Shown: one piece after another, positions 7,013-15,018 of the stretch | Layout of the letters: each line of letters starts with the position of its first letter | Numbering within the stretch: the stretch's first letter is position 1 | DNA from: Gammaproteobacteria bacterium | Lineage (GTDB): Bacteria > Pseudomonadota > Gammaproteobacteria > Halothiobacillales > Halothiobacillaceae | Direction of reading: 5' to 3' | Assembly: GCA_029335925.2 (NCBI GenBank) | Contig: JARJMX020000130.1 | Span: 1-20,182 of the forward strand | Length of the DNA: 20,182 nucleotides | Translations under genes and position numbers: made by a program | The notes under the pieces: model-generated | What the model saw: only the letters and a program-made list of their open reading frames with translations | Told to the model about the DNA's origin: nothing | Database searches by the model: none

Positions 7013-7981
7013 CTAAGGCATGGAGGCAAGACAGCTTGTCAAATTATCGGCCAGCTGCTGTAGCAGCTGCTCATAGCCTGCAAGGCCAGGTGGGAGCTTC
7101 GCGCCCAGTGGATCGAGCGTGCCGCTACGTGCCTGGGTGCCCTCGATCAGGGTCTGCACCAGTTTGGGCTCAAACTGCGGCTCGCTGAACACGCATACCG
7201 CCCCGAGTTTTTTGATCTTTTCCCGCATCGCCTGCACCCGGCCGACGGAGGCCATGGCCTCGGGGCTCACTAGGATGGAACCAACGGCGCGCAAGCCATA
7301 AGTGTGTTCGAAATACTGGTAGGCGTCGTGGAAGACGATAAAGGGCTTGGCCGCCACAGGTGCAAGTTTTTTCTTCAGTTCGTCGTCGAGGGCTGTGAGA
7401 CGGCGGATGGCCTGTTCGGCATTGGCGGCATACTGAGGGGCGTGCTCGGGGTCGGCGGCACTGTGAATGCTGCTTGCGGCGCGCACGATCATGCTGGCAT
7501 TGGCCGGGGAGAGCCACAAATGACCATCGAAGCTGGTGCCATGGTGATGATGCTGCGCTTCATGCCCATGCCCATGCCCGTGAGCATGCGCATGCTCATG
7601 CCCATGCGCATGCTCATGTTTCTCCCAATCGCCGCCGGTGCGGGCGGGGAGAAGCTCGATGTCCGGCAGGGTCGAGAGGGTGATGATGCGGGCGTCAGGG
7701 CGCAGGGTCTTGCTGGCCTTGGCCAGCGTGGTCTCCACCTCGGGGCCAATCCAAAACAGGATATCTGCCTTCTCTAACGCCAGGCGTTCGGAAGGCTTGA
7801 GGGCATAGGTGTGCGGCGAGCTGCCGGGGGGGATTAGGCGGACGGGCTCGCCGACCCCCTCCATGACCGCGTGCACCAAATCGTTGATGGGCTTGATGCT
7901 GGTGACAACTTGCGGGGTCGCTGCGAGCGGTGTGCTGATGATCAGGGCGAGGATGGGAAGTAGATGGCGGATGAATCGCAT
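7013..7981 (-). CDS. znuA: High-affinity zinc ABC transporter, periplasmic zinc-binding protein
   Basis: Captures Zn(II) in the periplasm and delivers it to ZnuB. The 322-residue protein starts with a Sec signal peptide (1-21; hydrophobic LLPILALIIS, then AxA-like ending at LAATP). Zinc ligands of the cluster A-I family are visible as H57 (SSPHTYALKPSE), H154 (FDGHLWLSP), H218 (VFHDAYQYFE) and D290 (TLDPLG). A charged His-rich loop spans about 122-147, typical of zinc-specific members and thought to gather metal. C263 and C317 could form the C-terminal disulfide seen in E. coli ZnuA. It is divergent from znuCB, with one Zur-type box between them, so all three genes are likely repressed when zinc is sufficient. 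A GGGG ribosome site lies just upstream. It ends with TAG, followed by a 12-bp stem-loop. Confidence 0.95.
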   Translation of the reverse strand: MRFIRHLLPILALIISTPLAATPQVVTSIKPINDLVHAVMEGVGEPVRLIPPGSSPHTYALKPSERLALEKADILFWIGPEVETTLAKASKTLRPDARIITLSTLPDIELLPARTGGDWEKHEHAHGHEHAHAHGHGHGHEAQHHHHGTSFDGHLWLSPANASMIVRAASSIHSAADPEHAPQYAANAEQAIRRLTALDDELKKKLAPVAAKPFIVFHDAYQYFEHTYGLRAVGSILVSPEAMASVGRVQAMREKIKKLGAVCVFSEPQFEPKLVQTLIEGTQARSGTLDPLGAKLPPGLAGYEQLLQQLADNLTSCLASMP

Positions 7982-8007
7982 GGGGCCCCCTGTGTGTGCA
8001 ACAACGA

Positions 8008-8022
8008 TGTTACTTTATAACA
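8008..8022. promoter_or_regulatory. Zur-type operator between znuA and znuC
   Basis: TGTTACTTTATAACA matches the core of the proteobacterial Zur palindrome (TGTTATAnTATAACA) at all but two positions. It is centred at 8015, 34 bp from the znuA start and 47 bp from the znuC start, so one bound Zur dimer pair could control both directions. Zur represses zinc import when zinc is plentiful. No zur gene is in the window, although in many relatives it sits next to znuCB. Confidence 0.8.
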
Positions 8023-8061
8023 ATAATCATAGCGCCAAAACAGGCCGATGGGGGCACATGC

Positions 8062-8850
8062 ATGGCGGAAACCTCTTTTTTGATCCGGGCGGAAGGCGTG
8101 ACGGTCATCCGTGACGGAACACGCTTGCTCGACGGGGTTGGGCTTGCGGTGGCCCCGCGCCAGATCGTCACCTTGGTGGGGCCCAATGGAGCGGGCAAGA
8201 CCACGCTGGTGCGCGTGCTGCTGGGACTGATGAAGGCTGATGCGGGGCGGATCGAGCGTCGTGAAGGGCTGGTGGTGGGCTACGTGCCGCAGCGCTTTCA
8301 GCCGCCGCCCTTCTTGCCGATGGACGTGGATGCCTTCCTGCGCCTGGCGGGAGCGAGCAGCGCCGGGTGTCGGCGCGAGGTGCTGGACGGGCTGGGCGCG
8401 GGATACCTGCGGCAGCGGCAGCTGCGCGCCCTGTCCGGCGGCGAGATGCAGCGCGTCCTGCTGGCGCGTGCCTTGTTGCGTACCCCGCAGCTGTTAGTGC
8501 TGGATGAACCCGCGCAGGGGTTGGATGTGCATGGCCAGCAGGAGCTGTATGCCCTGATTGCCCGCCTGAGGGATGAAACGGGCTGCGGTGTGTTGATGAT
8601 CTCGCACGACCTGCACCTGGTCATGTCGGCGACGGACCAAGTGGTGTGTCTGGAGCGCCATGTCTGCTGCGTCGGCACGCCCGAGTCGATCAGCCGCCAT
8701 CCCGAGTACCTGCGCATGTTCGGTTCGGACTGGGAGGGCTTTGCGCTCTACCAGCACCGGCACGACCACCACCACGACCTCCACGGTAATGTGATTCCAC
8801 ACGGACAGCGGCATGGTCCGGAGTGTGGCAAGGAGTGCAGGCATGATTGA
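8062..8850 (+). CDS. znuC: Zinc ABC transporter, ATP-binding protein
   Basis: Cytoplasmic ATPase that powers ZnuB. The 262-residue protein contains Walker A GPNGAGKTT (40-48), Q-loop Q77 (GYVPQRF), the ABC signature LSGGE (124-128), Walker B LLVLDEP (144-150), the D-loop and switch H182 (ISHDLHLV). The C-terminal tail (about 231-262) is very rich in His with some Cys, a common feature of ZnuC that may sense or buffer zinc. ATG 8062 is preceded by GGGG about 7 nt upstream and fits the family N-terminus. An earlier in-frame ATG at 7996 lies inside the operator region and is unlikely. The stop overlaps the start of znuB by 8 bp, indicating translational coupling. Confidence 0.94.
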   Translation: MAETSFLIRAEGVTVIRDGTRLLDGVGLAVAPRQIVTLVGPNGAGKTTLVRVLLGLMKADAGRIERREGLVVGYVPQRFQPPPFLPMDVDAFLRLAGASSAGCRREVLDGLGAGYLRQRQLRALSGGEMQRVLLARALLRTPQLLVLDEPAQGLDVHGQQELYALIARLRDETGCGVLMISHDLHLVMSATDQVVCLERHVCCVGTPESISRHPEYLRMFGSDWEGFALYQHRHDHHHDLHGNVIPHGQRHGPECGKECRHD

Positions 8851-9643
8851 GTTCCCGGTTCCCGATTTCCTCGTCTATGCCCTGCTCGGTGGCGTGGGTG
8901 TGGCGCTGCTGGCCGGGCCGCTCGGCTGTTTCGTGGTCTGGCGGCGGATGGCTTATTTTGGCGAAACGCTGGCCCATTCGGCCTTCCTTGGAGTCGGCCT
9001 TGGTCTGCTCTTTCATCTTGAGCCGATGATTGGGGTAGCGGCGGTGGGGACGGTGATCGCCATCATCCTAGCCCGTCGCCATCCGGCGGAGGGGCTGGCG
9101 GAGGATACCCTCCTTGGCCTTTTGGCTCACGCCAGCCTCGCCCTCGGTCTTGTCGTGCTGGCCTTCATGGAAGATATACGGGTCGATCTGTTCGCCTATT
9201 TATTCGGCGACATCCTCGCCCTGCGGCCGGAAGAACTGCTGTGGATCGGCGTGGCTGATCTGTTCGGCCTCGCGCTGCTGGCCGGGCTTTGGCAGGGTCT
9301 GCTCAGTCTGACCGTGCACGAGGAGCTGGCGGCGGTGGAGGGACGGCAGGTCATGGTCCTGCGCCTTGCTTTCATGCTGGTTTTGGCGGTGTTCGTCGCT
9401 CTGGCCATGAAGCTGGTCGGCATCCTGCTAACCATCTCCATGCTGATCATTCCTGCAGCTGCCGCGCGGCGGTTGGCGCGCACCCCTCTCCAGATGGCCG
9501 TAGGGGCGGCTGTCATCGGGGCTCTGTCTGTCGGCTTGGGGCTTGGTGCCTCGCTGCGCTACGACATTCCGGCCGGACCGTCCATCGTGGTCGCTGCCGC
9601 ATTTTTGTTTATTGTCCTGATGGCCGTGCCGCGGAGGGGGTAA
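8843..9643 (+). CDS. znuB: Zinc ABC transporter, membrane permease
   Basis: Inner-membrane channel of the zinc importer. The 266-residue protein is almost entirely hydrophobic with about eight membrane spans. Family motifs are visible in MAYFGETLAHSAFLGVGLG (36-54) and LVGILLTISMLIIPAAAAR (191-209). ATG 8843 has an excellent ribosome site AAGGAG (8830-8835) 7 nt upstream, located inside the end of znuC. A frame-open GTG-type start further upstream is not needed. It is the last gene of znuCB and converges with the UPF0260 gene 63 bp away. No clear terminator was seen in that gap. Confidence 0.94.
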   Translation: MIEFPVPDFLVYALLGGVGVALLAGPLGCFVVWRRMAYFGETLAHSAFLGVGLGLLFHLEPMIGVAAVGTVIAIILARRHPAEGLAEDTLLGLLAHASLALGLVVLAFMEDIRVDLFAYLFGDILALRPEELLWIGVADLFGLALLAGLWQGLLSLTVHEELAAVEGRQVMVLRLAFMLVLAVFVALAMKLVGILLTISMLIIPAAAARRLARTPLQMAVGAAVIGALSVGLGLGASLRYDIPAGPSIVVAAAFLFIVLMAVPRRG

Positions 9644-9706
9644 GCCCCAGTCCTCTCCCCGTCTGTTTCCCGCCTCCCTCAGGTCTTACGCCTGTACAGG
9701 GGAGAC

Positions 9707-10131
9707 TCAGAGGATGACGTGCTCCTCCAACTCCTCCATGGGCACCTCCCGTTCTGACACGCAGCGGCCAGCCACGGAGCGGCCTGCCTTGCGGGTGGAG
9801 TCGGAGTCGCTCGTGCGCAGCGGGTGCCAGTCCGGCAGGTCGCGGCCCTCCGCGACGAGACGGTAGGCGCAGGTGGGGGGCAGCCAGTGGAAGGCGGCCA
9901 CATCCTCGGCGCGCAGCACGGTGCAGCCGGGCACGCGCCGCTGGCGGTTTGGGTAGTCGGAGCAGCGCGCGGTGGCGCAGTCCAGCAGCTCGCAGGCGAC
10001 GTCGGTGGTATAGACCGTACCGTCGTCCTCGTCCTCCAGCTTGTGCAGGCAGCACAGGCCGCAGCCGTCGCACAGACTTTCCCATGTCTAGGGCCGAGCT
10101 CCTCCAAGCGTTTTTCCTGCCACCAGCCCAT
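9707..10131 (-). pseudogene. UPF0260 (YcgN-type) cysteine-cluster gene, frameshifted
   Basis: The family has a conserved Cys-rich N-terminal block of uncertain role (YkgJ-type putative Zn/Fe cluster). The start ATG at 10131 shares a base with the stop of the preceding plsC-like gene (TGATG), so translational coupling fixes it. The first frame reads [15 protein letters not shown]. The next family block, [20 protein letters not shown], is in another frame beginning at 10084 (TGG) and runs on through [11 protein letters not shown] and [18 protein letters not shown] to the TGA at 9707-9709. One base appears to be missing at about 10084-10090. In the second frame a TAG (10088-10090) precedes this block and no start codon lies between them, so it would not be translated alone. 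Joined, the product would be about 141 residues, normal for the family. A sequencing error remains possible. Confidence 0.8.
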
Positions 10132-10889
10132 CAGGCGTCTTCACGGCCGCTGAGGATGGGCAGGGCGAGCGTTTGCGCCACCTGGGTCTGGGCGAGATCA
10201 GCCAGTTGCGTGCGGGTCGCCCCGCTGGGCTGGAGTGGGGGGAGGAAATACACCTCGACCCGCAGGCCATCCTCGGCCACCACGCGGCGGAAGGTGTCCA
10301 TGACCGTGTCACCGTGCGTGTAGGCGGCGCGCGGGTTGGGCTGACCGTCGGCATCGAGGTAGCGCAAGGCAATGGGCTGCACCGGCACGCCCGCGTCGAT
10401 GGCCGCCTGCAACAAGCGGGGGTGGAAGCGGCGCAGGGACAGGCCATCGGTCGTGGTGGCCTCGGGGAAGAGGATGATGCCGTGTCCTTCGCCCAGTCCT
10501 TGGGTGATCTGGGCGCTGGCCTCCTTTTGGCCGTTGCCGCGCTGGATGAACAGGGTGCCGGCGCGTCGGGCCAGCAGGCCGATCAGCGGCCAGTCGCGCA
10601 CTTCGGACTTGGACAGAAAGCGGGAGCCCTCGATCAGGCTGGCGAGCACGGGGATGTCGAGCCAGGAGATATGGTTGCTGACATACAGCGCACCGGGCAG
10701 CGGCTGGCCATGGACTACCACCTCAAGACCAAGAGCGCGGCAAATGGCCTTATGCCAGGTGCGGATGATGCGGGCGTTGTGCGGCGCAAACGGGTCGTGG
10801 ATAAAAAGGATGCGCAGGGCGCCCCACCCAAGCTGGAAGGCAACTCTGAGGGTCTTAAGCCACCTTCTGGGTGGCAGGGCGGGCTTCAT
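10131..10889 (-). CDS. PlsC-family lysophospholipid O-acyltransferase, OlsA-like
   Basis: Membrane-associated acyltransferase that transfers an acyl chain to a lyso-lipid. The 252-residue protein has an N-terminal hydrophobic segment (about 15-30) and the family motifs NHISWLD (72-78; H73 and D78 form the HX4D catalytic pair), a glycerophosphate-type block RAGTLFIQRG (109-118), FPEATTTDG (141-149) and VPVQPIALRY (168-177). Its partner upstream is an olsB-like gene whose end overlaps this start by 35 nt. An olsB-olsA pair makes ornithine lipids in Pseudomonas and Rhodobacter, so OlsA is the favoured role, but 1-acyl-glycerol-3-phosphate acyltransferase (plsC proper) is possible. ATG 10889 was chosen at the family N-terminus, although its ribosome site is weak. 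Its stop overlaps the UPF0260 start. Confidence 0.85.
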   Translation of the reverse strand: MKPALPPRRWLKTLRVAFQLGWGALRILFIHDPFAPHNARIIRTWHKAICRALGLEVVVHGQPLPGALYVSNHISWLDIPVLASLIEGSRFLSKSEVRDWPLIGLLARRAGTLFIQRGNGQKEASAQITQGLGEGHGIILFPEATTTDGLSLRRFHPRLLQAAIDAGVPVQPIALRYLDADGQPNPRAAYTHGDTVMDTFRRVVAEDGLRVEVYFLPPLQPSGATRTQLADLAQTQVAQTLALPILSGREDA

Positions 10890-11640
10890 GCTCGATGGGG
10901 GCCTGACGGAGGATAAAGTGGCGATGATAGCGCGCCTGCAGGCGATCGACATCGAGCAGGATGAAAATGTCGGCACAAGCAAAGTCAGGATCCAAGCAGG
11001 GTTCACCGCAGACCTGGGCGCCAAGGCGCATATAGGCCTTCAGCAGTGGCGGCATGCGCACCTTACCATCGGCCTTTACGGCAGCGTCGATCTTCGGCAG
11101 CGGCCAGCGGGGGACGACGCGCTGGTCTTCGGGGCTTAGGTACTTTTCACGCAGTTCGTCCATGATTAGGCGGGCAGCAAGGCCGCCGTCATGCATCGGG
11201 ATGCTGGCGCAGCCGAACAGGTAGCCGATGCGGTGGATCTCCATGAACCGGGCGAGCCCCTGCCACAGCATGCCGAGGGTGGCCCCTTAGCGATGTTCTG
11301 GATGCTCGCAGGTACGGCCGATCTCCATCACCCGGCCGGGCAGATGGTGAATCATGTCCATGTCGAACTCATTGGCGGAGTAAAAGCCACCGGCGGCGCG
11401 GGCCTGGGTTTCGGTGAGGATGCGGGTGCTGGCGACCACGGTGTCGCTGTCTTGATCGATCACCAGCAGGTGATGGCAGAAGGGGTCATAGCGGTCGAAT
11501 TCCAGGCCGTTTTCGACCTGGGCCTTGCAGCCCATTTCCTCGACAAAGACCTGATGGCGCAGGCGCAAGCTGCGCTGAATGTCATCCGCATGCGCAGCGA
11601 GCTGCACCTTCAGGCGGGACCCAGGGGCGTTCGTGGTCAT
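10855..11640 (-). pseudogene. olsB: OlsB-like ornithine N-acyltransferase (GNAT family) with in-frame TAA
   Basis: The family transfers a 3-hydroxyacyl chain from acyl-ACP to ornithine, the first step of ornithine-lipid synthesis. Part 1 (11640-11287) reads RHQVFVEEMG, FDRYDPFCHHLLV, VVASTRIL and GRVMEIGRTCEHPEHR, then meets TAA (11289-11287). In the same frame the family sequence continues at once with GATLGMLWQGLARFM, YLFGCASIPMHDGG and VPRWPLPKI to the end at 10855. No bases are missing; a single C-to-T change of a CAA codon would explain the stop. An ATG at 11271, six codons after the TAA, could restart translation (AAGGGG lies 11 nt before it), so a split protein is possible. The start at 11640 has GGAG 9 nt upstream. 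Without the stop the product would be about 260 residues, as expected for the family. Confidence 0.8.
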
Positions 11641-11879
11641 GGCGCAGGACTCCGGATACAACTTGACAGGGCATGTTAGGCATTCCGCGTTGCATTTCCG
11701 TGGCAGACTCGTGAAGCCCCCATGAAGGCGTGCTCATCCTGTTAGGGCAGGGGTATCCATCCTCTCGATCCTCTCGTTGGGTATAGGAGTCCCGCCCTTG
11801 GGCCGATGCCCCATTCAGGCGGGCCATCGCCGCATGGGGCGCCCCGGGGTATGATGCGAAGCTTCAAGGAGCACGATGC

Positions 11880-13094
11880 ATGTCCAGGTCGAACGCTGAC
11901 GCCTCCACGCTGGCCCCGCTGCGGCTTAAGAAGAACGAAGAGCACCGCCTCAAGGCCGGTCATCCCTGGATCTACAGCAATGAGGTCGATACCCAGGCGA
12001 CCCCGCTGACCGACTTCGCCCCGGGCCAGCAGGTGGTGGTCGTGGCCAACAACGGCAAGGCGATGGGGCTGGCCTATGTCAATCCACATTCCCTCATTGT
12101 CGCGCGCATGTTTGGTCGCGGTGCGCATCGACTCGACCGTTCGCTGATCGTGCACCGGCTGAAGATCGCCTTGTCCCTGCGTGAGCGCCTGTTCCCAACG
12201 CCGCACTATCGCCTGGTGCACGGCGAGGCCGACGGCTTGCCGGGCCTTGTGGTCGATCGCTACGGCGACGTGCTGGTGGCGCAAGTCACGACGGCCGGGA
12301 TGGAGGCGGTGCGCGAGGCCATCATCGAGGCCTTGGTCAAGGTGTTGCGGCCTGCTGGTATCCTGCTGCGCAACGACACCCTCAGCCGTGAGCTCGAAGG
12401 GCTGGAGAAGGGTATTGAGCTGGCCTACGGCGAAGTGCCGGAGGAGGTCGATGTGCTCGAGAACGGCGCGACTTTTCGTGTGCGCCCGTGGGATGGGCAG
12501 AAGACCGGCTGGTTTTTCGATCAGGCCGACAATCGCATGCGCCTTGCGCGCTACGTCAAGGGCGCGCGCGTGCTGGACCTCTTTTCCTACATGGGCGGCT
12601 GGGGCGTGCAGGCCCTGCGCCACGGCGCGAGTGAGGCCGTGTGCGTGGATGCCTCGGCACTCGCCCTCACGCAGGCGCGCGTCAATGCCGAGCTGAATGG
12701 GGTGGATGAAGGGCTGCGCACCCTTGAGGGTGATGTGTTCGAGGTCCTGCGCGGTCTGCGTGAGGAGCGCGAGCGCTTCGATGTGGTCGTGTGCGACCCG
12801 CCAGCCTTTATCAAGCGGCGCAAGGATGTCGAGGCGGGCCTTGCGGCCTATCGCAGGGTCAACCAGATGGCCATGCAGGTGCTCTCCCGCGACGGCATCC
12901 TGATCTCCTGTTCCTGCTCGCACCACCTGCAGCGTGACAAGCTGCCCGAGCTGATGTGGGCCGCCGCGCGCCATGTCGATCGCTCCATGCAGATCCTCGA
13001 GTTCGGCCGCCAAGGCGCTGACCACCCGGTCCACCCGGCCATTCCCGAGACGGATTACCTGAAGGCCGTCTATACCCGCATCCTTCCAGCTTGA
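11880..13094 (+). CDS. rlmI: 23S rRNA m5C1962 methyltransferase, RlmI type
   Basis: SAM-dependent methyltransferase that makes 5-methylcytosine in 23S rRNA. The 404-residue protein has an N-terminal PUA domain (about 14-90; [20 protein letters not shown]), a linking EEHR-like domain with [17 protein letters not shown] (114-130), and a Rossmann catalytic domain: [13 protein letters not shown] (207-219), SAM motif [13 protein letters not shown] (231-242), acidic D257, CDPPAFIK (305-312) and the catalytic cysteine block SCSCSHH (343-349). ATG 11880 has AAGGAG (11866-11871) 8 nt upstream. A TATGAT at 11850-11855 could be a -10 element but no good -35 is visible. The 239 bp between this gene and olsB hold nothing else I recognise. 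lgt follows with no real gap. Confidence 0.94.
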   Translation: MSRSNADASTLAPLRLKKNEEHRLKAGHPWIYSNEVDTQATPLTDFAPGQQVVVVANNGKAMGLAYVNPHSLIVARMFGRGAHRLDRSLIVHRLKIALSLRERLFPTPHYRLVHGEADGLPGLVVDRYGDVLVAQVTTAGMEAVREAIIEALVKVLRPAGILLRNDTLSRELEGLEKGIELAYGEVPEEVDVLENGATFRVRPWDGQKTGWFFDQADNRMRLARYVKGARVLDLFSYMGGWGVQALRHGASEAVCVDASALALTQARVNAELNGVDEGLRTLEGDVFEVLRGLREERERFDVVVCDPPAFIKRRKDVEAGLAAYRRVNQMAMQVLSRDGILISCSCSHHLQRDKLPELMWAAARHVDRSMQILEFGRQGADHPVHPAIPETDYLKAVYTRILPA

Positions 13095-13108
13095 CTACTG
13101 ACCTTGCC

Positions 13109-13891
13109 ATGCTCGTCTACCCGCACATCGATCCCGTCGCCCTCCAGCTTGGGCCGCTCAAGGTCCACTGGTATGGGTTGATGTACCTGGTCGGCTTTGC
13201 CCTGGGTTGGGGCTTAGGGCGCCTGCGTGCCGAGGCCAAGGGCTTTGGCAAGGAGGAGCCGGGGGACATGCTGTTCTATATCGCGCTCGGGGTGATTTTC
13301 GGCGGGCGGATTGGCTATATCCTGTTTTATAAATTCCAGAGCTTTCTTGCTGACCCGCTGATGCTCTTTCGCGTGTGGGAGGGTGGGATGTCCTTCCATG
13401 GCGGTCTCTTGGGCGTGATCCTGGCGATGGCTTGGTATGCGCGCCGCACGAACCGCCATTTCTTTACCGTGGCTGATTTCGTCGCACCCTTGGTGCCGCC
13501 TGCGCTGTTGGCTGGACGTATCGGCAACTTCATCAACGGCGAGCTATGGGGGCGGCCGACCGAGCTGCCTTGGGGTATGGTGTTCCCGCATGTGGACAGC
13601 CTGCCGCGCCACCCCTCCATGCTCTATGAGGGCTTCCTCGAGGGCATCGTGCTGTTCGTCTTGCTGTGGTGGTTCTCGGCCAGACCCCGCCCGCGGATGG
13701 CCGTCTCCGGCCTCTTTTTGCTGCTCTACGGTTGTTTCCGGTTTGCCGTGGAGCAGGTTAGGGAGCCGGACGCCCATCTTGGCTTCATCTTCGGGGGCTG
13801 GCTGTCCATGGGCATGTTGTTATCCTGGCCGATGATCCTGGTTGGGGCGTTCTTTTTCATTATGGCTTACCGCAAGCGGCAGCACGTATGA
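13109..13891 (+). CDS. lgt: Prolipoprotein diacylglyceryl transferase
   Basis: Inner-membrane enzyme that moves diacylglycerol from phosphatidylglycerol to the lipobox cysteine of prolipoproteins. The 260-residue protein has about seven membrane spans and the family motifs [11 protein letters not shown] (20-30), [10 protein letters not shown] (65-74), SFHGGLLG (95-102; catalytic-region H97), the Lgt signature [15 protein letters not shown] (136-150; R137, N140, E145), RHPSMLYEG (167-175), and [15 protein letters not shown] (207-221). ATG 13109 gives the usual N-terminus. A TTG at 13091 overlapping the rlmI stop is the alternative. The stop overlaps the thyA start in ATGA. lgt-thyA coupling is also found in E. 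coli. Confidence 0.95.
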   Translation: MLVYPHIDPVALQLGPLKVHWYGLMYLVGFALGWGLGRLRAEAKGFGKEEPGDMLFYIALGVIFGGRIGYILFYKFQSFLADPLMLFRVWEGGMSFHGGLLGVILAMAWYARRTNRHFFTVADFVAPLVPPALLAGRIGNFINGELWGRPTELPWGMVFPHVDSLPRHPSMLYEGFLEGIVLFVLLWWFSARPRPRMAVSGLFLLLYGCFRFAVEQVREPDAHLGFIFGGWLSMGMLLSWPMILVGAFFFIMAYRKRQHV

Positions 13892-14682
13892 AGCAATACC
13901 TTGAACTGATGCGCTACGTGCGCGACCACGGCACCGAGAAGCATGACCGCACGGGCACCGGCACGCGCAGCGTGTTTGGCTACCAGATGCGTTTCGACCT
14001 CTCTGCGGGGTTTCCGTTGGTCACCACCAAGAAGCTGCACCTCAAGTCCATCATCCACGAGTTGCTGTGGTTTTTGCGCGGGGACAGCAACATCGCCTAC
14101 CTCAAGGAACACGGCGTCAGCATTTGGGACGAGTGGGCGGACGAGCGCGGCGAGCTCGGGCCGGTGTACGGCGTGCAGTGGCGCAGCTGGCCGGCGCCGG
14201 ACGGCCGTCATATCGATCAGATCAGCCAGGTCATCGAGCAGATCAAAACCAACCCCGACTCGCGCCGCCTGATCGTCTCCGCCTGGAATGTGGCGGAGAT
14301 CGACAAGATGGCCCTACCGCCCTGCCATACCTTGTTCCAGTTTTATGTCGCGGACGGTCGACTCTCTTGCCAGCTCTACCAGCGCAGCGCGGATATCTTC
14401 CTTGGCGTGCCTTTCAATATTGCAAGCTACGCCTTGCTGACCATGATGGTGGCGCAGGTGACGGGGTTAACAGCCGGGGAATTCATCTGGACCGGCGGAG
14501 ACTGCCATCTCTACCTCAACCATCTCGAGCAGGTTGAGCTGCAGCTTTCCCGCACCCCTCGTCCGCTGCCGCGTATGCATCTCAATCCCGATATCCAAGA
14601 TATCTTCGCCTTCCGCTACGAGGACTTCACACTTGAAGGTTACGATCCTCACCCTCACATTAAGGCCCCCGTGGCGGTCTAA
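13888..14682 (+). CDS. thyA: Thymidylate synthase
   Basis: Converts dUMP to dTMP with methylenetetrahydrofolate, yielding dihydrofolate that FolA (about 0.8 kb downstream) recycles. The protein has exactly 264 residues, the E. coli length, and the key residues fall at the same numbers: R21, R126-R127, catalytic C146 (LPPCHTLFQ), S167 and D169 (QRSAD), N177, H207 and Y209 (GDCHLYLNH). The ATG overlaps the lgt stop by 4 bp, so translation is coupled. It is the last gene of the rlmI-lgt-thyA unit; a short stem-loop follows 7 nt after the stop codon. Confidence 0.97.
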   Translation: MKQYLELMRYVRDHGTEKHDRTGTGTRSVFGYQMRFDLSAGFPLVTTKKLHLKSIIHELLWFLRGDSNIAYLKEHGVSIWDEWADERGELGPVYGVQWRSWPAPDGRHIDQISQVIEQIKTNPDSRRLIVSAWNVAEIDKMALPPCHTLFQFYVADGRLSCQLYQRSADIFLGVPFNIASYALLTMMVAQVTGLTAGEFIWTGGDCHLYLNHLEQVELQLSRTPRPLPRMHLNPDIQDIFAFRYEDFTLEGYDPHPHIKAPVAV

Positions 14683-14743
14683 AGACTGGCAAGCCAGGGA
14701 TGGCTTGCGCGAAGATCAACCGACTTTCAGTGATTGATTCTCA

Positions 14744-14787
14744 GGCCCATCCCCGTAGGGGCTTCCGGCATGAATGCCGGAAGGGCC
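14744..14787. repeat. REP-like palindrome with GTAG head
   Basis: GTAG (14755-14758) stands immediately before a hairpin whose 10-bp arms CTTCCGGCAT (14762-14771) and ATGCCGGAAG (14774-14783) flank a 2-nt centre. GGCC at 14744-14747 and 14784-14787 can close a three-way structure with CCCC/GGGG (14751-14761). A GTAG tetranucleotide followed by an imperfect hairpin is the mark of RAYT-associated REP elements described in gammaproteobacteria such as Stenotrophomonas. Only one copy is visible in this window, so the repeat status is inferred. Confidence 0.5.
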
Positions 14788-14928
14788 AAAGAGGAGGACC
14801 AAGCGAGTTGAAGCAGGGCAGGACGCCTTTTTTCAACATCCTGTTCGGGAACTGCTGAATAACTCAGCGGTTCCTGTCTGGGGCAAGGGTGCCCTGACGC
14901 GAACAAGGGGGCAAGTCCTTGATTCGAT

Positions 14929-14962
14929 TCGCGGAGGCCACCGCGATTCACACTTCGCGGTG
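14929..14962 (+). promoter_or_regulatory. Pair of mutually exclusive stems in the psiE leader region
   Basis: TCGCGG (14929-14934) pairs with CCGCGA (14941-14946), while the longer CACCGCGA (14939-14946) pairs with TCGCGGTG (14955-14962). The middle arm is shared, so only one stem can form at a time. That layout is seen in attenuators and riboregulators, but no ligand-binding core was recognised and chance cannot be excluded. Confidence 0.3.
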
Positions 14963-15018
14963 AGCCGAACTGAAAAAACCACGGATGGATTTTTCAGCCT
15001 TTGCTTAGAGAGGACGTC

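Larger units (their letters stand above)
14683..15018 (+). other. Gene-free structured spacer between thyA and the psiE-like gene
   Basis: 336 bp with no convincing gene; the open frames here lack family resemblance and a ribosome site. It holds at least five stem-loops: GCAAGCCA/TGGCTTGC (14689-14708, GGGA loop), the REP-like palindrome at 14744-14787, GGAACTGCTGA/TCAGCGGTTCC (14848-14874, 11 bp with one G-U), two competing stems sharing CCGCGA (14929-14962), and CTGAAAAA/TTTTTCAG with inner CCA/TGG (14970-14997) just before the next gene's ribosome site. None has a proper downstream U-tract except possibly by read-through context, so termination is uncertain. Confidence 0.7.

Noticed and set aside
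7550..7620. CRISPR-like or tandem-repeat array
   Set aside because: The repeats are short codon units encoding the His-rich loop of ZnuA, with no spacers.
11287..11289. Stop-codon reassignment as the reason for the in-frame TAA in olsB and TAG before nrdA
   Set aside because: TAA, TAG and TGA all end intact genes elsewhere in the window (nrdA TAA, znuA and pgl TAG, nrdB and folA TGA).
11641..11680. Pho box upstream of olsB (CTGTCAAGTTGTATCC on the minus strand)
   Set aside because: Only one CTGTCA half-site is present; the second half does not match.
11742..13034. 430-codon minus-strand open frame opposite rlmI
   Set aside because: It is a mirror of the strongly supported rlmI gene; the translation is low-complexity and matches no family.
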